The notes under the pieces are model-generated. The model had not been told where the DNA came from and searched no databases. It worked only from the letters and a program-made list of their open reading frames with translations. Below are positions 23,384 to 31,337 of a DNA stretch of 36,172 nt, one piece after another. Position 1 is the first letter of the stretch. Each line of letters opens with the position of its first letter. The stretch is taken from NCBI GenBank assembly GCA_902768715.1, contig CACXMH010000038.1:1-36172 (forward strand), read 5' to 3'. The DNA comes from Fibrobacter succinogenes. Lineage in GTDB: Bacteria; Fibrobacterota; Fibrobacteria; Fibrobacterales; Fibrobacteraceae. Both the position numbers and the translations under genes were made by a program.

Positions 23384-24385
23384 CTACTTCAATCCGGAAA
23401 GAATGAGACTGGCAACGCCCTTGGCGAACGTCTTGCTTTCGGTCTTCAAGGAAGCGGACTTTTTCAGATTTAGAGGGATGTTCTTGTCTCTCTTCAGATT
23501 CAAAATCAGCTGAGCAATACAGTATTCGTCATATTCGACATTCATGCCATAGTCAGCAAAGTTGAATCCTTCTGCGCCCTTTCCTTTTTCCTTCTCAAAT
23601 TCGCTGTAGGCGGCATTGCAATCTTCCTTTTCCGAGGCGTACCGGATTGCAAAATTCACGGAGCATTCGTCCCCTTCGTAAGAAACCGTCAGTTCTCCGG
23701 AGGATTCCTTCAGTTCGTCCACCTCGATTTCCACAAGGTCGTTGTACAAGGTCAAACGGTCGCAATCCACCGCACGAATATTCTTGAGAACTTCCTTTTC
23801 ATCCTTAACTTCTTTCTTGTCATCAGGCTGGAACATCAGGTAAAATTTCACCAGGGCGTTTTCTGTCTTGGCAATGGAGGCATTCTTATTGAACATATTC
23901 GCCTTGAAATCCTGGGCGTAACATTCGCCTGTATAGCGGACTACACTGGACAGGGCATCGCCCTTTTCGAACACCAAACCCGGCTGGAACTTAAGCCCCT
24001 TCTTGTCCAACGCCTCGGACCAGAATCCCGTAGGGAACTTACCGCCGTCAAAATCGTACTGCTTTGGCTTATCAGCCCCTTTTTGCTGGAGCACCGCCGT
24101 ATTCCTGTCCAGGTAGGCCTTAAACTTGGCCGTGGAATCCGAATCCTCGTTTGCTTTTTTCCAAACAAGGTCACCAAGTGTTCCAACCTTGCAAACGGGA
24201 TAAGTGACCTTCAGGGTAGAATCTTTTGAATTATAATCATAACTGGCCTTGGAGAGGACAATATCAAAGGAATCTTCCAAGTCTATGCTAGAAGAACCGC
24301 TATCGCTGCCACAGGCCGAAAGCACAAATCCACAGGCGACGGCAACCCCAAAGGGAGTCACATACTTTTTCAAGTTCAAGTTCAT
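23384..24385 (-). CDS. lipoprotein of unknown function
   Basis: The protein has 333 residues. I start it at 24385: MNLNLKKYVTPFGVAVACGF leads into lipobox LSAC, and GAGG stands 9 nt before the ATG. A longer frame from 24412 adds nine residues that spoil the signal peptide. The mature protein starts CGSDSGSSS, a flexible linker. Most of the rest alternates beta-like and Lys/Asp-rich segments, with four or more cysteines that may pair (YTGECYAQDF, VDCDRLTLY, EDCNAAY, YDEYCIAQL). It looks like a Fibrobacter-type surface or periplasmic lipoprotein; no family is recognised. It is a single-gene unit with TATAAT upstream and the bidirectional terminator downstream. Confidence 0.85.
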   Translation of the reverse strand: MNLNLKKYVTPFGVAVACGFVLSACGSDSGSSSIDLEDSFDIVLSKASYDYNSKDSTLKVTYPVCKVGTLGDLVWKKANEDSDSTAKFKAYLDRNTAVLQQKGADKPKQYDFDGGKFPTGFWSEALDKKGLKFQPGLVFEKGDALSSVVRYTGECYAQDFKANMFNKNASIAKTENALVKFYLMFQPDDKKEVKDEKEVLKNIRAVDCDRLTLYNDLVEIEVDELKESSGELTVSYEGDECSVNFAIRYASEKEDCNAAYSEFEKEKGKGAEGFNFADYGMNVEYDEYCIAQLILNLKRDKNIPLNLKKSASLKTESKTFAKGVASLILSGLK

Positions 24386-24403
24386 CAAAAAACCTCTAAC
24401 CCT

Positions 24404-24409
24404 ATTATA
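24404..24409 (-). promoter_or_regulatory. candidate -10 element of the lipoprotein gene
   Basis: TATAAT on the minus strand lies 18 nt before the ATG at 24385. It would give a leader of roughly 12 nt that contains the GAGG ribosome site. Confidence 0.45.
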
Positions 24410-24428
24410 CATTTTTTCACGAAAACCG

Positions 24429-25229
24429 TTACAGCCGGCCCTCGAAAAAGCCCTCGAAATCGATATCCTTGACGCTTTCGACCACGTATTCCGGCTTCAC
24501 ATCCAGTTTTTCCACGTCCGAGCGCTTGGTTTCGCCGCACAGGGGCAGCACGAACCTGCAACCGGAGCGCTTTGCCAGCTCAAAATCCGTATAGAGCCTA
24601 TCCCCTACAAACAGGATTTCTTCGGGAGCATACGTCTTCAACAGCCCCGATAGCATGGCGGGGTTGGGCTTACCGAAACTGCGCTCCGGCTCTACACCGT
24701 AAGCCGTCTTGAGTAGCGCCATGAAACTTCCGATGTCGGGCACAGGGCCCCGGGCGTCGGGGCACACGAAATCTGTATGGGTCACCCAGAAAGGTATCCC
24801 CCGCTGCACCCGGAACGAAAGCTCGCAAAGTTCCCGGTAGTCAAAACTGTTGTGGTAGGCCACCAAAACCAATTCCGTATCAGTTACAGATGGGCGCAAA
24901 TTGAGAGAGGGATCCTGGGCGGCAAACCATTCGAAGACTTCGGGATTGGCAAAGAAATAGACGTTCTTGAGCCCTTTTTCATGTATGGCCGTCAAGGATA
25001 AAGTCAGCGCAGAAATAATGCCGTCGTCGCGAAGAGGAAGCCCCATCACGTTCAGACGGTTCTCGTAAAACACGGGAGACTTGCTGGTGTTGTTGCTCAG
25101 GTAGTAAACAGGCACTTTTGAGGCCACCCGCTTCACGGTATCTACCGCACCAGGGTACGGACGGCCGCTCAGGTAGAGGGTTCCGTCCAGGTCAAAGACC
25201 ACCACTTTTACGGGCTTGTGCGCTGTCAT
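24429..25229 (-). CDS. HAD-superfamily hydrolase, subfamily IIA (NagD-like)
   Basis: The protein has 266 residues. All HAD motifs are present: FDLDGT with nucleophile D13 and D15, LSNNTSKS as motif II, GKPNPAML with the motif III lysine, and FVGDRLYTDFELAKRSG as motif IV. The cap between motifs II and III is of the IIA type, as in NagD and p-nitrophenylphosphatases. It removes phosphate from a small sugar phosphate or nucleotide; the substrate cannot be read from sequence. I chose the ATG at 25229 over the upstream frame because TACCTT stands 7 nt before it. It is divergent from rsmE, 37 nt apart. Confidence 0.9.
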   Translation of the reverse strand: MTAHKPVKVVVFDLDGTLYLSGRPYPGAVDTVKRVASKVPVYYLSNNTSKSPVFYENRLNVMGLPLRDDGIISALTLSLTAIHEKGLKNVYFFANPEVFEWFAAQDPSLNLRPSVTDTELVLVAYHNSFDYRELCELSFRVQRGIPFWVTHTDFVCPDARGPVPDIGSFMALLKTAYGVEPERSFGKPNPAMLSGLLKTYAPEEILFVGDRLYTDFELAKRSGCRFVLPLCGETKRSDVEKLDVKPEYVVESVKDIDFEGFFEGRL

Positions 25230-25236
25230 GGGTACT

Positions 25237-25242
25237 AAGGTA
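25237..25242 (-). promoter_or_regulatory. candidate -10 element of the HAD gene (leaderless)
   Basis: The minus strand reads TACCTTAGTACCCATG, a TANNTT hexamer exactly 7 nt before the start codon. The divergent rsmE element is only 11 nt away, so the two polymerase sites must overlap. Confidence 0.45.
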
Positions 25243-25253
25243 GAAAAAATTGC

Positions 25254-25259
25254 TACCTT
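25254..25259 (+). promoter_or_regulatory. candidate -10 element of rsmE (leaderless)
   Basis: The plus strand reads TACCTTAGATGCCATG, the same hexamer and the same 7-nt distance as the divergent HAD gene. No Shine-Dalgarno is present. Confidence 0.45.
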
Positions 25260-25266
25260 AGATGCC

Positions 25267-26022
25267 ATGAAGACTCCCGATAGCCGTTTTTACTGCCCAC
25301 AAATCCAATGCGGAAAGGCAACCCTGGACGAAAACGAAAGCGCCCATGCCGTAAAGGTATGCCGCGCCACCCAAGGAGACGTTCTGGAACTTTGCGACGG
25401 ACAGGGCCACTTTGCGGCCGGAACCATCGTGGTTGCCGACCCGAGGGCCTGCCAGGTGGAAATCTCCAAGGTAGAAACGCCCAAACCGGCGAGACCCCTG
25501 CTGAACCTGGCCATCGCCTGCCTCAAGGACGACGCCCTGGAAGAAGTGGTATTCCATGCCGCCCAGACCGAAATTGCAAGCATTACCTTCTTACGGACGG
25601 ACTATTCCCAGGAGCCCAAGAATTCCGACTTGCACAAGTTGGTCCGCCGTTCCGAGCTCAAGAGCCTGGTAAGCCTGAAACAGTCCAAAAAACCTTGGCT
25701 TACCGAAATCTGCGGACCTGTCGAATTCAAGGAATGGCTAAAAAGTTACCGTGGCGACCTGATCCTCTGCGATGTAGATGGCGAAAGGACAGCCCCTAAA
25801 GAAGTCACAGACAAACTCACAGCCGACCCTGCCTGTGACAATAAGAGCGACGCAACTTCAACTCCCGTGACCCTTCTGGTGGGGCCCGAAGGCGGTTTTT
25901 CTCCCGAAGAAATCCGCATGACAAAAGAATTTACAGGCGGAAAAAGTTACGCCCTGAACCTGGGAAACACAAGACTCCGGGCCCGTACAGCTGCCATCGT
26001 GGCTCTCGGAAAATTGCTGTAA
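25267..26022 (+). CDS. rsmE: 16S rRNA (uracil-1498-N3)-methyltransferase RsmE
   Basis: The protein has 251 residues, normal for RsmE, which methylates U1498 of 16S rRNA with S-adenosylmethionine. The N-terminal PUA-like domain starts RFYCPQI and includes ESAHAVKVCRATQGD. The C-terminal SPOUT domain has the knot motifs LLVGPEGGFSPEEI and LNLGNTRLRARTAAIVAL. Between them is a somewhat longer acidic loop (about 180-200, TAPKEVTDKLTADPA). The ATG at 25267 fits the family start and the TACCTT element; an in-frame ATG at 25228 would overlap the divergent gene's start. Confidence 0.94.
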   Translation: MKTPDSRFYCPQIQCGKATLDENESAHAVKVCRATQGDVLELCDGQGHFAAGTIVVADPRACQVEISKVETPKPARPLLNLAIACLKDDALEEVVFHAAQTEIASITFLRTDYSQEPKNSDLHKLVRRSELKSLVSLKQSKKPWLTEICGPVEFKEWLKSYRGDLILCDVDGERTAPKEVTDKLTADPACDNKSDATSTPVTLLVGPEGGFSPEEIRMTKEFTGGKSYALNLGNTRLRARTAAIVALGKLL

Positions 26023-26026
26023 AAAA

Positions 26027-26782
26027 CTACATCATCCGGAGACGCATCTCGAAGACCGCACGGTCCGTCTCGTCCAAGATACGCATGTAGGTAGCCCCGC
26101 TGTGGTCCGCACGGAAAATGCGCAGGGTCTGGCCTTCTTTCGATTCGCCCAGGTAATGAATCTCCAGCGTTGCCGGATTGCAAAGTTCCCAGTCGGGAGT
26201 CCCGAACACGTTCAAGGCAAGCTTCACATATTCGATGTTGTTCATGTGGTGGGACATGTCGATGTGCTGGGGCAGCACCTTCTGCTGGTAAACTTCCTGG
26301 TATTCTTCCGGCTTTACGTGAAAACGATCGAAGTCCGAAGCATCGAGTGTCTCCGGAAAACCTTCCGTCGGAAAACCCACCGACGAAAGCCGCAGAGGAC
26401 GATGATTTTCAAAACCAAGACAGCACATCTCCTGCTTGGCCAAAATGATGGGCTCGCCCTCGGTCGTAGTGATGGCGGTATTTTCGTTGAGCCTGATTAG
26501 CTGGTTATCCGCCGGAAACGACGTGGTGACCACCTTGTCCCGCCAGTACGGGCGCTTGAAAAACTTGAACTTGGCCTTGTAAACCACCCAGAAGCCACCC
26601 TTCTCCTTCACCACAAAATTGTCCATCTTCATGGCGCCGAAATTTTCGGTGATGTTATCCTGGACCATAAGCACCGTCTGGGCAAGGCCCATCTTTCCGG
26701 ACACATCGATATAGGCCGACGTGATGGTCCGCTGTTTCTGGAATACAAGAGGGTTCTTTGACAAGGCGTAAATATCTATCAT
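26027..26782 (-). CDS. acyl-ACP thioesterase
   Basis: The protein has 251 residues with two hot-dog domains, as in plant and bacterial acyl-ACP thioesterases of the FatA/FatB family. Domain one has AYIDVSGKMGLAQTVLMVQD and FWVVYKAKFKFFKRPYWRD; domain two has HIDMSHHMNNIEYVKLAL, matching the catalytic D-x-N-x-H-x-N-N-x-x-Y block with the usual NN-x-x-Y end. It releases free fatty acids from acyl carrier protein. The ATG at 26782 is favoured over an upstream TTG because TATATT lies 7 nt before it. It is the last gene of a compact minus-strand run but seems to have its own promoter. It converges with rsmE 4 nt away. Confidence 0.9.
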   Translation of the reverse strand: MIDIYALSKNPLVFQKQRTITSAYIDVSGKMGLAQTVLMVQDNITENFGAMKMDNFVVKEKGGFWVVYKAKFKFFKRPYWRDKVVTTSFPADNQLIRLNENTAITTTEGEPIILAKQEMCCLGFENHRPLRLSSVGFPTEGFPETLDASDFDRFHVKPEEYQEVYQQKVLPQHIDMSHHMNNIEYVKLALNVFGTPDWELCNPATLEIHYLGESKEGQTLRIFRADHSGATYMRILDETDRAVFEMRLRMM

Positions 26783-26789
26783 GGTGAGC

Positions 26790-26795
26790 AATATA
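26790..26795 (-). promoter_or_regulatory. candidate -10 element of the thioesterase gene (leaderless)
   Basis: TATATT on the minus strand is 7 nt before the ATG, within the 23-nt gap after the preceding gene. Confidence 0.4.
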
Positions 26796-26805
26796 ATTTA
26801 AATGG

Positions 26806-27498
26806 TTAGCGTTTCAGAAGACGCATGATTCCCTGGCGGTTGTATTCCGGGTCGTCCTTGGCGAAGGGGCTTTTCGTCTCTTGCCGCAGGGCGTAAATTC
26901 CGCACTCGCCGCAGTCCACTTCGGTCCCTGACTTGGAGCTGACACCTTCCACAAACAGGCTGTCGGCCACCACGCTCAAGACCTCGCGGGGGTCTGTGCC
27001 ATCCGAAGCTTTCGAGATGCACAGGTCCGGCAGGGCAAAGGTTTCAAGGCCCAAGGTGTAAAGCACGTCTGGGCCTTCCAGGTAATTCATCCAGGGGTCC
27101 ATCGGGAACTGGGCGTCGCCCAATTCTTCACGGAATGCCTCTGCGGTCCAGGCGGCGCCGCTCTGCTGCATATACACGCCCAAGGCTCCTGCCGAAAGCA
27201 CCTTCAGTATGGCGGTATTCACCATAGTCAGGTCCGCAGGGCTTTTCAAGCTCCCAAGCAAGAATAGCAGAGACTTGTGGGAATCGATGGCCGAAGCATC
27301 TTCTGCAGAAATTTCCTGATGTTCCTTGAAGATTTCGGAAAGCCCCGGAGTTGCCTCCTTGCGGACCACCTTGAAATTCAAGGTACAGCCAGGCACCATC
27401 AGGCTTGCCGTATCTTTTTCTACTACGACATTAGGTGTTACGGCAAAAGGCTCGTCCTGAGCCACGGTCAACGGGAATGCGAGAACAAAAGAATTCAT
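26806..27498 (-). CDS. DUF4261-like protein
   Basis: The protein has 230 residues, soluble, with no signal peptide. The start at 27498 overlaps the stop of the glycosyltransferase gene as ATGA, so the pair is translationally coupled; the longer open frame to 27564 lies inside that gene. The sequence (FVLAFPLTVAQDEPFAVTP, SHKSLLFLLGSLKSP, AGALGVYMQQSGAAW, LYTLGLETFALPD) resembles DUF4261 proteins, whose function is unknown. A CGECG pair near the C-terminus could bind metal but stands alone. Assignment to the family is moderate; existence of the gene is well supported. Confidence 0.78.
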   Translation of the reverse strand: MNSFVLAFPLTVAQDEPFAVTPNVVVEKDTASLMVPGCTLNFKVVRKEATPGLSEIFKEHQEISAEDASAIDSHKSLLFLLGSLKSPADLTMVNTAILKVLSAGALGVYMQQSGAAWTAEAFREELGDAQFPMDPWMNYLEGPDVLYTLGLETFALPDLCISKASDGTDPREVLSVVADSLFVEGVSSKSGTEVDCGECGIYALRQETKSPFAKDDPEYNRQGIMRLLKR

Positions 27499-28586
27499 AC
27501 CTGTTTCAAGGCCTCCTTTACCAAGGGAGTGAGCAAGTTCTGCAATGGCGGTTTCGGCAGGCACACCTGTGTTTCCATGGCGGTCTGCAATGTTTCCAGG
27601 TTCAGTTTTGCCGCAGGAATTTCTACCGCGTAGCCTGCCCGGGAAAGACTTTTGGCGAGCACCACCTGTTCGTACTGCCCAGGCGTGGGCACAAAGATAC
27701 AGCTGGCACCCAGAACGGCCATGTCCATAATGGTGCTGTAGCCGCCTCGAGAAATAACCCAGCGGGCGCGCCGGACGGTGCGCGCAAATTCGGAGGATTC
27801 CAAATGACTAAAAAACTGAATGTTTCCTTCGGTCCATGATTTTCTTTCTGCACCGGGTTTCCCGAGAATCATCACATGGTTTCCGGGCAGTTCGGAGAGC
27901 AATTCCCGCAGTCTGCGTTCAAAGGCGCTGCGGGCAGGTTCCACTCCAGAGATGACCGCTACCACGTTCAAATCTCTTGATGTCGTTGCCATAATTTCAG
28001 GCAAGTCATCCAGTTCCGTAAAACGGCTCAACGGGCCTGCATAACGAATGTTTTCCGGGCAAAATTTCACATGGGACATGGCACCCGCATAACCGGGGGC
28101 ATCTTCCAAATCGGGAATCCACACCTGGTCGAAGTTTTCCATTTTCTTTCGATGCCAATGGACCCCGATTCCCTCGAACTTGGAGAAAAGGGCCGGGAAC
28201 GCAATACGGCACTGGTGCGTCATGTAAATGGAAAGCGCCTTCGCCGAATAAAAACCGAAGCGGTTGTCCGAAAACAAAATGTCGAACCCGTGACGGCGGA
28301 CCATTTCTTCGGCATAGTGGTGTTCGTATTCAACGACCCTATTCAAATGGACGCTGTTTTTCAGGAGCCAAAGCCCCATATTGAATCCATGTTTCGGATA
28401 AACAATACCATAAGACGGAGCCGTATGTTTTTTCAGCTCCGGAAAAATTTCGTTGTACAATGGCGCATAAGATTCCGTAACGGCAAGCTCCACCTGAGCT
28501 CCCTGCCGTAGGAACTCCTTAATGACAGGGACGCAGCGGGTCGCATGGCCCAGTCCCCAGTCCAAAGGCGCCACCAGGACTTTCAC
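27495..28586 (-). CDS. GT-B glycosyltransferase (MurG-like)
   Basis: The protein has 363 residues. I chose a GTG start at 28586, giving (V/M)KVLVAPLDWGLGHATRC, the usual N-terminus of this family, with GGAGG at 28596-28600 nine bases ahead. The ATG at 28604 has no such site. The two Rossmann halves are seen from the N-terminal GLGHATR loop and the C-terminal SRGGYSTIMDMAVLGASCIF, followed by PTPGQYEQVVLAKSL, which is the donor-binding signature of MurG-type enzymes. It would transfer a sugar from a nucleotide-sugar in the cytoplasm; the product is unknown. The start overlaps the stop of the upstream gene by one base (TAGTG), and its stop overlaps the next start. Confidence 0.85.
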   Translation of the reverse strand: MKVLVAPLDWGLGHATRCVPVIKEFLRQGAQVELAVTESYAPLYNEIFPELKKHTAPSYGIVYPKHGFNMGLWLLKNSVHLNRVVEYEHHYAEEMVRRHGFDILFSDNRFGFYSAKALSIYMTHQCRIAFPALFSKFEGIGVHWHRKKMENFDQVWIPDLEDAPGYAGAMSHVKFCPENIRYAGPLSRFTELDDLPEIMATTSRDLNVVAVISGVEPARSAFERRLRELLSELPGNHVMILGKPGAERKSWTEGNIQFFSHLESSEFARTVRRARWVISRGGYSTIMDMAVLGASCIFVPTPGQYEQVVLAKSLSRAGYAVEIPAAKLNLETLQTAMETQVCLPKPPLQNLLTPLVKEALKQV

Positions 28587-31096
28587 TACCTGGCCTCCAG
28601 CCATGCGTTAGCCCAGTCACCGTGATCGCAGTCCTTGTTGCCTCCCTGTTCCAGTACCAGCTGCAGGTTCTGGACTCCGGACACATCTACTTCTATGATC
28701 TGTTTTTGCGTGGAATACATCTTGTTTGAGCGGAACAGTTCGCGACCGTCACCTTTTACCACGAAGAACGCCCCGTCACCGCAGGCACTTTCGTCGTCAA
28801 GGCCGATAACGCCGTGAAGCGTACTGAACCTACCCGCAATATCGTACTCCAGGACAGCATCGGCGTGGCTTCCAATTCCGTAGCGGAAGGATTCCTTGTC
28901 CAAAGTTATCCCGTTGTGTTCTACCGTCTGGTCTTTTTGTGGCTCACCCCAATCCTGACGGTAACTCTTCATGGGCATCTCCGAAACCAGGGCGACGCCT
29001 TCGCCTGCTACAAACAGGTCCTTATGCAAGGTCAAGGTGTCGGCATCGGGCATCAAGCACCTCATTTCCAAGCGGTTCATACCAATGGCAAAATCCGTTG
29101 AATCCAGTACAAGCGAATCCTGGGTTTCGGATACCACCTTTTCCTTTTCGGGTTTGCCGTTGATGGAATAGGAGCAGGCCACCGCTTCTGCAAAATTCTT
29201 GTGCAGCGACACGATGTTACTGTCCATGTTCGCAACGGAGAACCGCTGTGCATACTGGGACACGCCCTTCTTGGCGTCGATGCGGTAAATTACCAGCGGG
29301 TAGCCGAACAGCTTGGGTTCCAGAAGTACACGTTCGTTCTTGTAGGAATCCAGAATTTCGTCAATCTGGTCGGTGGTCTTGAAACCAACCACGCGGCTCT
29401 GGCGATTCACCGAACCGTAGCCATCCTGACCGCGCACCAGGTAGATGTTTCCTCCAGACGCCTGGTACCACTTGGCAAAGGTATCCGTATCCCAGCGTTT
29501 GAATGTCCGTTCGCTAAAGGCGCTGTGGCCAGAGGCAAGCATCTGCCAGGGTCTTGAGTAAATGTAGATGGAATTCTCAGGATACTTTTTCAGTTCCGTA
29601 TTCAAGAAATCTTCTTCACCCAGCAATTTGTTCTTGTAATAGAGCATGTTGGCCTTGTAACTCGGCGCATGATACATCATGAGCCCAACAGCCATGGCAA
29701 CAGCTACACCAAGGACCAGGCGACCTATACCGTCGGGTTTCATCTTGGAGAAAAAGCACAGGGCGTCGTAAGGGCCAAGGGCCATCAAGAGAGCGAACAG
29801 GGGCAAGGCCACCAGCACGTAACGCTGATTAATGTCGATGGTGAAGGTGCCCGACACGTTCAGCAAGATGACAAAAATCTGGATGCAGAACGAAATCCCG
29901 AGAACAAAGCCACGAACATAGCGCCTGGAGTAAACCATCCTGAACAGGAGCCATACCGTGGACGCCAGCAGGAGTACCGTAAAGGACGTGTAGAACGGAT
30001 TTTCGAGAATCCCGCCAAAAGCCGTATCTGGCTTCATGTTCATCATGATTTCTACATTGGTCTTCAGGTTGAACCACAGGTTTTCAAGAGAGTGGGCCGC
30101 GTGTTCCCCGCCCTGGAAATCATAACCGCGGTAAGCCGCCATGGTATTGATGGAGGGCCAGCTCACCGCAATGACCGAAGCCACAAAGAGGGGCAGTCGG
30201 TATGGTTTTTCCAAGAAATAGCGATAATAATACAGAGCGAAAGGAATAAAGGCGAAAACAGTTTCCTGTCTAGTCTGTGCAAAGAAGCCAAGCAGGGGCA
30301 CGGTCAGCAAGAAATGTTTCCAGGTCACCTTGTTAGTCGGCACAAAGGCGTACCAGGCCATCAAGGCCGTCAGGAGGGCGATGTAGAGGACTTCTGTGGA
30401 GGCAGAGCGTGCCTGCAAAAGGAATATGGGCATGCCGCCCAAGAACGCCGTGGCCGCAAGCGCCAAAGGCTCACTCTTGAACCATCTGCATAGCGCAAAG
30501 AAAAAGAAAATCAGGCTCAGGATGTAGAAGGGGTAGTTTACCAACAAGGCGGTATCCCTGTTGGGTTCCATAAAGTTGAACACCAGGGAATACACAAAGC
30601 CGAGGGCCTTGCCCTTGAAATTGTTCACCTCGTCGGTACATTCCAGGTTGCCGTCTTTCCAGATACCTTCGTTGCAGATACCGCCGGAGTGCTGGAAGTA
30701 CATCTGCAGGCCCATGGATTCCCAGCTGGTCTCGTCGCTCAGCACCCGATGGCTGTTCCCGATGTTTCCGAACATGAAAACAGAAAACACCAGAAGCAGC
30801 ACGGCCAGCCCGCAAAGGCTCTTGCCGCCGGGCAAATACCCGCGGATATGCTTTGCGATAAAGGGCAGGTTCACCGCAACACCTACGAGGCCCACCACAA
30901 ACGTGGAAAGGATGGCGTAATAGCCCCATTCGATATCCCACTTGCGGGCCGTAGCCACGGAGGTTCCGTTAAAAATAAGGAATGCTATGACCAGCACAAT
31001 CAGGGTGACCACAAGCATGAGCCCCTGGGGTTTCCCCAGGTTCAACGACTTGAACCACTCCTTCAACGCATTTTTCTTTTCTTTATCCTTTTTCAT
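28586..31096 (-). CDS. multi-pass GT-C-like membrane protein with C-terminal NPCBM domain
   Basis: The protein has 836 residues. A basic N-terminus (MKKDKEKKNALKEWFKS) is followed by about a dozen membrane helices to about residue 480, with a GT39/GT-C-like first loop (GNSHRVLSDETSWESMGLQM) carrying acidic residues. A soluble periplasmic part follows. The last 125 residues look like an NPCBM carbohydrate-binding domain (FRYGIGSHADAVLEYDIAG, IGLDDESACGDGAFFVVKGD, ending DWANAWLEAR). GT-C enzymes use lipid-linked sugars, and the attached domain could bind the growing glycan. It is the first gene of an operon with the GT-B enzyme. No clear ribosome site. Confidence 0.85.
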   Translation of the reverse strand: MKKDKEKKNALKEWFKSLNLGKPQGLMLVVTLIVLVIAFLIFNGTSVATARKWDIEWGYYAILSTFVVGLVGVAVNLPFIAKHIRGYLPGGKSLCGLAVLLLVFSVFMFGNIGNSHRVLSDETSWESMGLQMYFQHSGGICNEGIWKDGNLECTDEVNNFKGKALGFVYSLVFNFMEPNRDTALLVNYPFYILSLIFFFFALCRWFKSEPLALAATAFLGGMPIFLLQARSASTEVLYIALLTALMAWYAFVPTNKVTWKHFLLTVPLLGFFAQTRQETVFAFIPFALYYYRYFLEKPYRLPLFVASVIAVSWPSINTMAAYRGYDFQGGEHAAHSLENLWFNLKTNVEIMMNMKPDTAFGGILENPFYTSFTVLLLASTVWLLFRMVYSRRYVRGFVLGISFCIQIFVILLNVSGTFTIDINQRYVLVALPLFALLMALGPYDALCFFSKMKPDGIGRLVLGVAVAMAVGLMMYHAPSYKANMLYYKNKLLGEEDFLNTELKKYPENSIYIYSRPWQMLASGHSAFSERTFKRWDTDTFAKWYQASGGNIYLVRGQDGYGSVNRQSRVVGFKTTDQIDEILDSYKNERVLLEPKLFGYPLVIYRIDAKKGVSQYAQRFSVANMDSNIVSLHKNFAEAVACSYSINGKPEKEKVVSETQDSLVLDSTDFAIGMNRLEMRCLMPDADTLTLHKDLFVAGEGVALVSEMPMKSYRQDWGEPQKDQTVEHNGITLDKESFRYGIGSHADAVLEYDIAGRFSTLHGVIGLDDESACGDGAFFVVKGDGRELFRSNKMYSTQKQIIEVDVSGVQNLQLVLEQGGNKDCDHGDWANAWLEAR

Positions 31097-31144
31097 TTCA
31101 CACTTCTCGTTTCATACTCTAAATAACCGACCCTAACCACCGAC

Positions 31145-31181
31145 TCCTCAAGCGGATCCTCGCCTCCGCGAGGATGACACC
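31145..31181. repeat. 37-nt direct repeat, copy A
   Basis: It is identical to 31232-31268. Each copy has the dyad ATCCTCGC-ctcc-GCGAGGAT and ends GATGACACC. They lie in the 241-bp gap 31097-31337, which otherwise contains CTAACCAC/CTAATCAC-type degenerate short repeats and no gene. Confidence 0.8.
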
Positions 31182-31231
31182 TCTTGAGACCCGCAATCCT
31201 AACCACCAACCACTAATCACTAATCACTGAT

Positions 31232-31268
31232 TCCTCAAGCGGATCCTCGCCTCCGCGAGGATGACACC
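31232..31268. repeat. 37-nt direct repeat, copy B
   Basis: Exact copy of 31145-31181, 87 bp further on; see there for the hairpin. The bases between the copies are ordinary non-coding sequence. Confidence 0.8.
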
Positions 31269-31337
31269 ATTTGTCCCCATCACACCCCACACCTCAAAGG
31301 GCCGCAGGCCCGACCTCATACCTCATACCACTAACAC

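Noticed and set aside
29669-30493. 274-aa plus-strand frame opposite the GT-C-like gene
   Set aside because: It has the charged, His/Gln-rich composition of a shadow of membrane helices; no start site.
31145-31268. CRISPR-like pair of repeats
   Set aside because: There are only two units, the 50-bp interval is ordinary sequence, and there are no cas genes; a hairpin repeat is the better explanation.
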